From positions 1-55,003 of the forward strand of contig DATJHO010000157.1 of assembly GCA_035493835.1 (NCBI GenBank): a DNA stretch of 55,003 nucleotides. The letters run 5' to 3'. The notes below the pieces were generated by a model that had not been told where the DNA came from, ran no database searches, and worked only from the letters and a program-made list of their open reading frames with translations. Positions 53,065 through 55,003 of this stretch are shown here, piece by piece (position 1 is the first letter of the stretch; each line of letters begins with the position of its first letter). The translations under genes were made by a program, and so were the position numbers. Source of the DNA: DASZTU01 sp035493835. GTDB lineage: Bacteria; Pseudomonadota; Alphaproteobacteria; Rhizobiales; Devosiaceae.

Positions 53065-54042
53065 CTCCGCCCTCCGGGGTAATTGTGGGGTTGAGGACTT
53101 CCTCGGCCGCGATCTGGGCGAGGGCCGGCGAGAGCAGGAAGCCGTGCCGGTAAAGGCCATTCACATAAAGGGTGCGGCCCCGCCGGCGCACACGGGGCAA
53201 ATTGTCGGGGAAAGCCGGGCGCACATTGGTTCCGATTTCCATGATCGCGGCCTCGCCGAAGGCCGGATGCAGCGCAAACGCCCCATTCAGCAGTTCGAGC
53301 ACCGAGCGGACGCTGACCCGCCCGCGCTCCTCGCTCTCGATCGTCGTGGCCCCGATCATGAAGACGCCGTCGCCCCGTGGCACGACGTAGAGCGGAATGC
53401 GCGGGTGCAGCATCCGCACCGGCCGGCTCAACGACAGGTCGGGCGATTGGATGACGACCATTTCGCCCTTGACGCCGCGCAGGTCGGGCAGGGCCTCGCT
53501 TGCCGCAAAGCCCCGGCAGTCCAGCTCGATATCCACGTCCGTGGCAGGCGCCGGTGCTTCGACGCCATACTGAACGACAATGCCCTTCAGCCGCAGCGCC
53601 TCAGCCAGGGCGGGCAGTGCCCGCCGCGGCTCGAGGTGGGCTTCTTCGGGAAAGAAGAGCGCCTTCTGGAAGCGCCCCGCAAGGTCGGGCTCCAGCGCGG
53701 CAATGCCATCGGGATCGACCCATTCATAGCGGGTTGTCCGACTGGCGAAGCGGGAAAGCTCGCCAATGTCCCGGGGCGGCGCCACAACCAGCGTGCCGCG
53801 CTGCACCGTTCCCGGAAAGCGCCGCGACCACCAGTCGATCGAGCGCTCGCCGAGCCTTGCCACGAGCGGTTCGGCGGTCGCCACCTCGCACCAGGGGGCG
53901 AGCATGCCGCCCGCCGCCCACGAGCAGCTTGCCCCGCCCATGGCGGCGCCGCGATCGATGATTTCGACCTCGACACCGCGCTCGGCCAGTTCCAGGGCGG
54001 TGGCGAGGCCCATGACCCCGGCCCCAATCACCCGTGCCCGCA

Positions 54043-54043
<1 letters not shown>
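53033..54043 (-). CDS. thiO: Glycine oxidase ThiO
   Basis: FAD enzyme that oxidises glycine to dehydroglycine for thiazole synthesis (336 aa), the aerobic alternative to ThiH. It has the N-terminal Rossmann loop VIGAGVMGLATALELAERG with the acidic end VEIIDRG, the SWAAGGMLAPWCE segment and the C-terminal YVNGLYRHGFLLSPALAQ, which is typical of ThiO. The start overlaps the thiC stop (TGATG). Confidence 0.92.

Positions 54044-55003
<960 letters not shown>

Overview
The window is about 55 kb of high-GC DNA from an alphaproteobacterium, almost certainly of the order Hyphomicrobiales (Rhizobiales). The reasons are the order pdhC - SGNH hydrolase - lpd - lipA - COQ10-like - cinA - ispDF - dusB - ntrB - ntrC - ntrY - ntrX - hfq - hflX, the fused IspDF, the rhizobial-type E3 and the NtrYX pair. 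A Devosia-like genus is my guess; the sequence does not prove it. I saw no rRNA, tRNA, CRISPR array, insertion sequence or prophage.

Region 1 (1-17410) is a core block, nearly all on the + strand and tightly coupled through 1-4 bp start/stop overlaps. It holds pyruvate dehydrogenase E2 and E3, lipoate synthase, a COQ10-like protein, then (- strand) cinA and ispDF, then dusB, the nitrogen regulators ntrBC and ntrYX, hfq and hflX. A sigma-54-like promoter lies in front of ntrY, and NtrX has a degenerate AAA+ core. Two copies of one ~100-bp palindromic intergenic repeat lie at 6076 and 17448.

Region 2 (17411-30547) is accessory. A ROK regulator converges on a five-gene - strand operon (periplasmic binding protein, permease, ATPase, cyclase-family hydrolase, amidase), which looks like uptake and hydrolysis of an unknown amide or lactam. 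Then come tex, an unrecognised 232-aa gene, and a Tat-exported oxalate decarboxylase-like bicupin divergent from a LysR regulator.

Region 3 (30548-41809) has an ABC-F ATPase, then a periplasmic molybdenum hydroxylase operon (membrane-anchored triheme cytochrome c, 2Fe-2S subunit, Tat-exported large subunit). Downstream are a spermidine-synthase-like gene and two cofactor maturation genes (XdhC and a MobA/MocA-like nucleotidyltransferase). A PAS-GGDEF diguanylate cyclase and L-serine dehydratase follow. Two further palindromic repeats lie between these genes.

Region 4 (41918-49726) is a second, cytoplasmic molybdenum hydroxylase cluster: NIPSNAP protein, TetR regulator, CoxM/CoxS/CoxL-type subunits, a beta-hydroxyacid dehydrogenase, a CoxG-like membrane-tethered protein and an M20 amidohydrolase. 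An 18-bp motif built on a 14-bp palindrome occurs once before tetR and once before coxM, so TetR probably controls both. The large subunit lacks the CO-dehydrogenase active-site loop and the substrate is unknown.

Region 5 (49682-55003, - strand) is a thiamine operon, thiC-thiO-thiS-thiG-thiE-thiF-thiD, cut by the right edge. Its ThiF is fused to a rhodanese domain and lacks the usual zinc cysteines.
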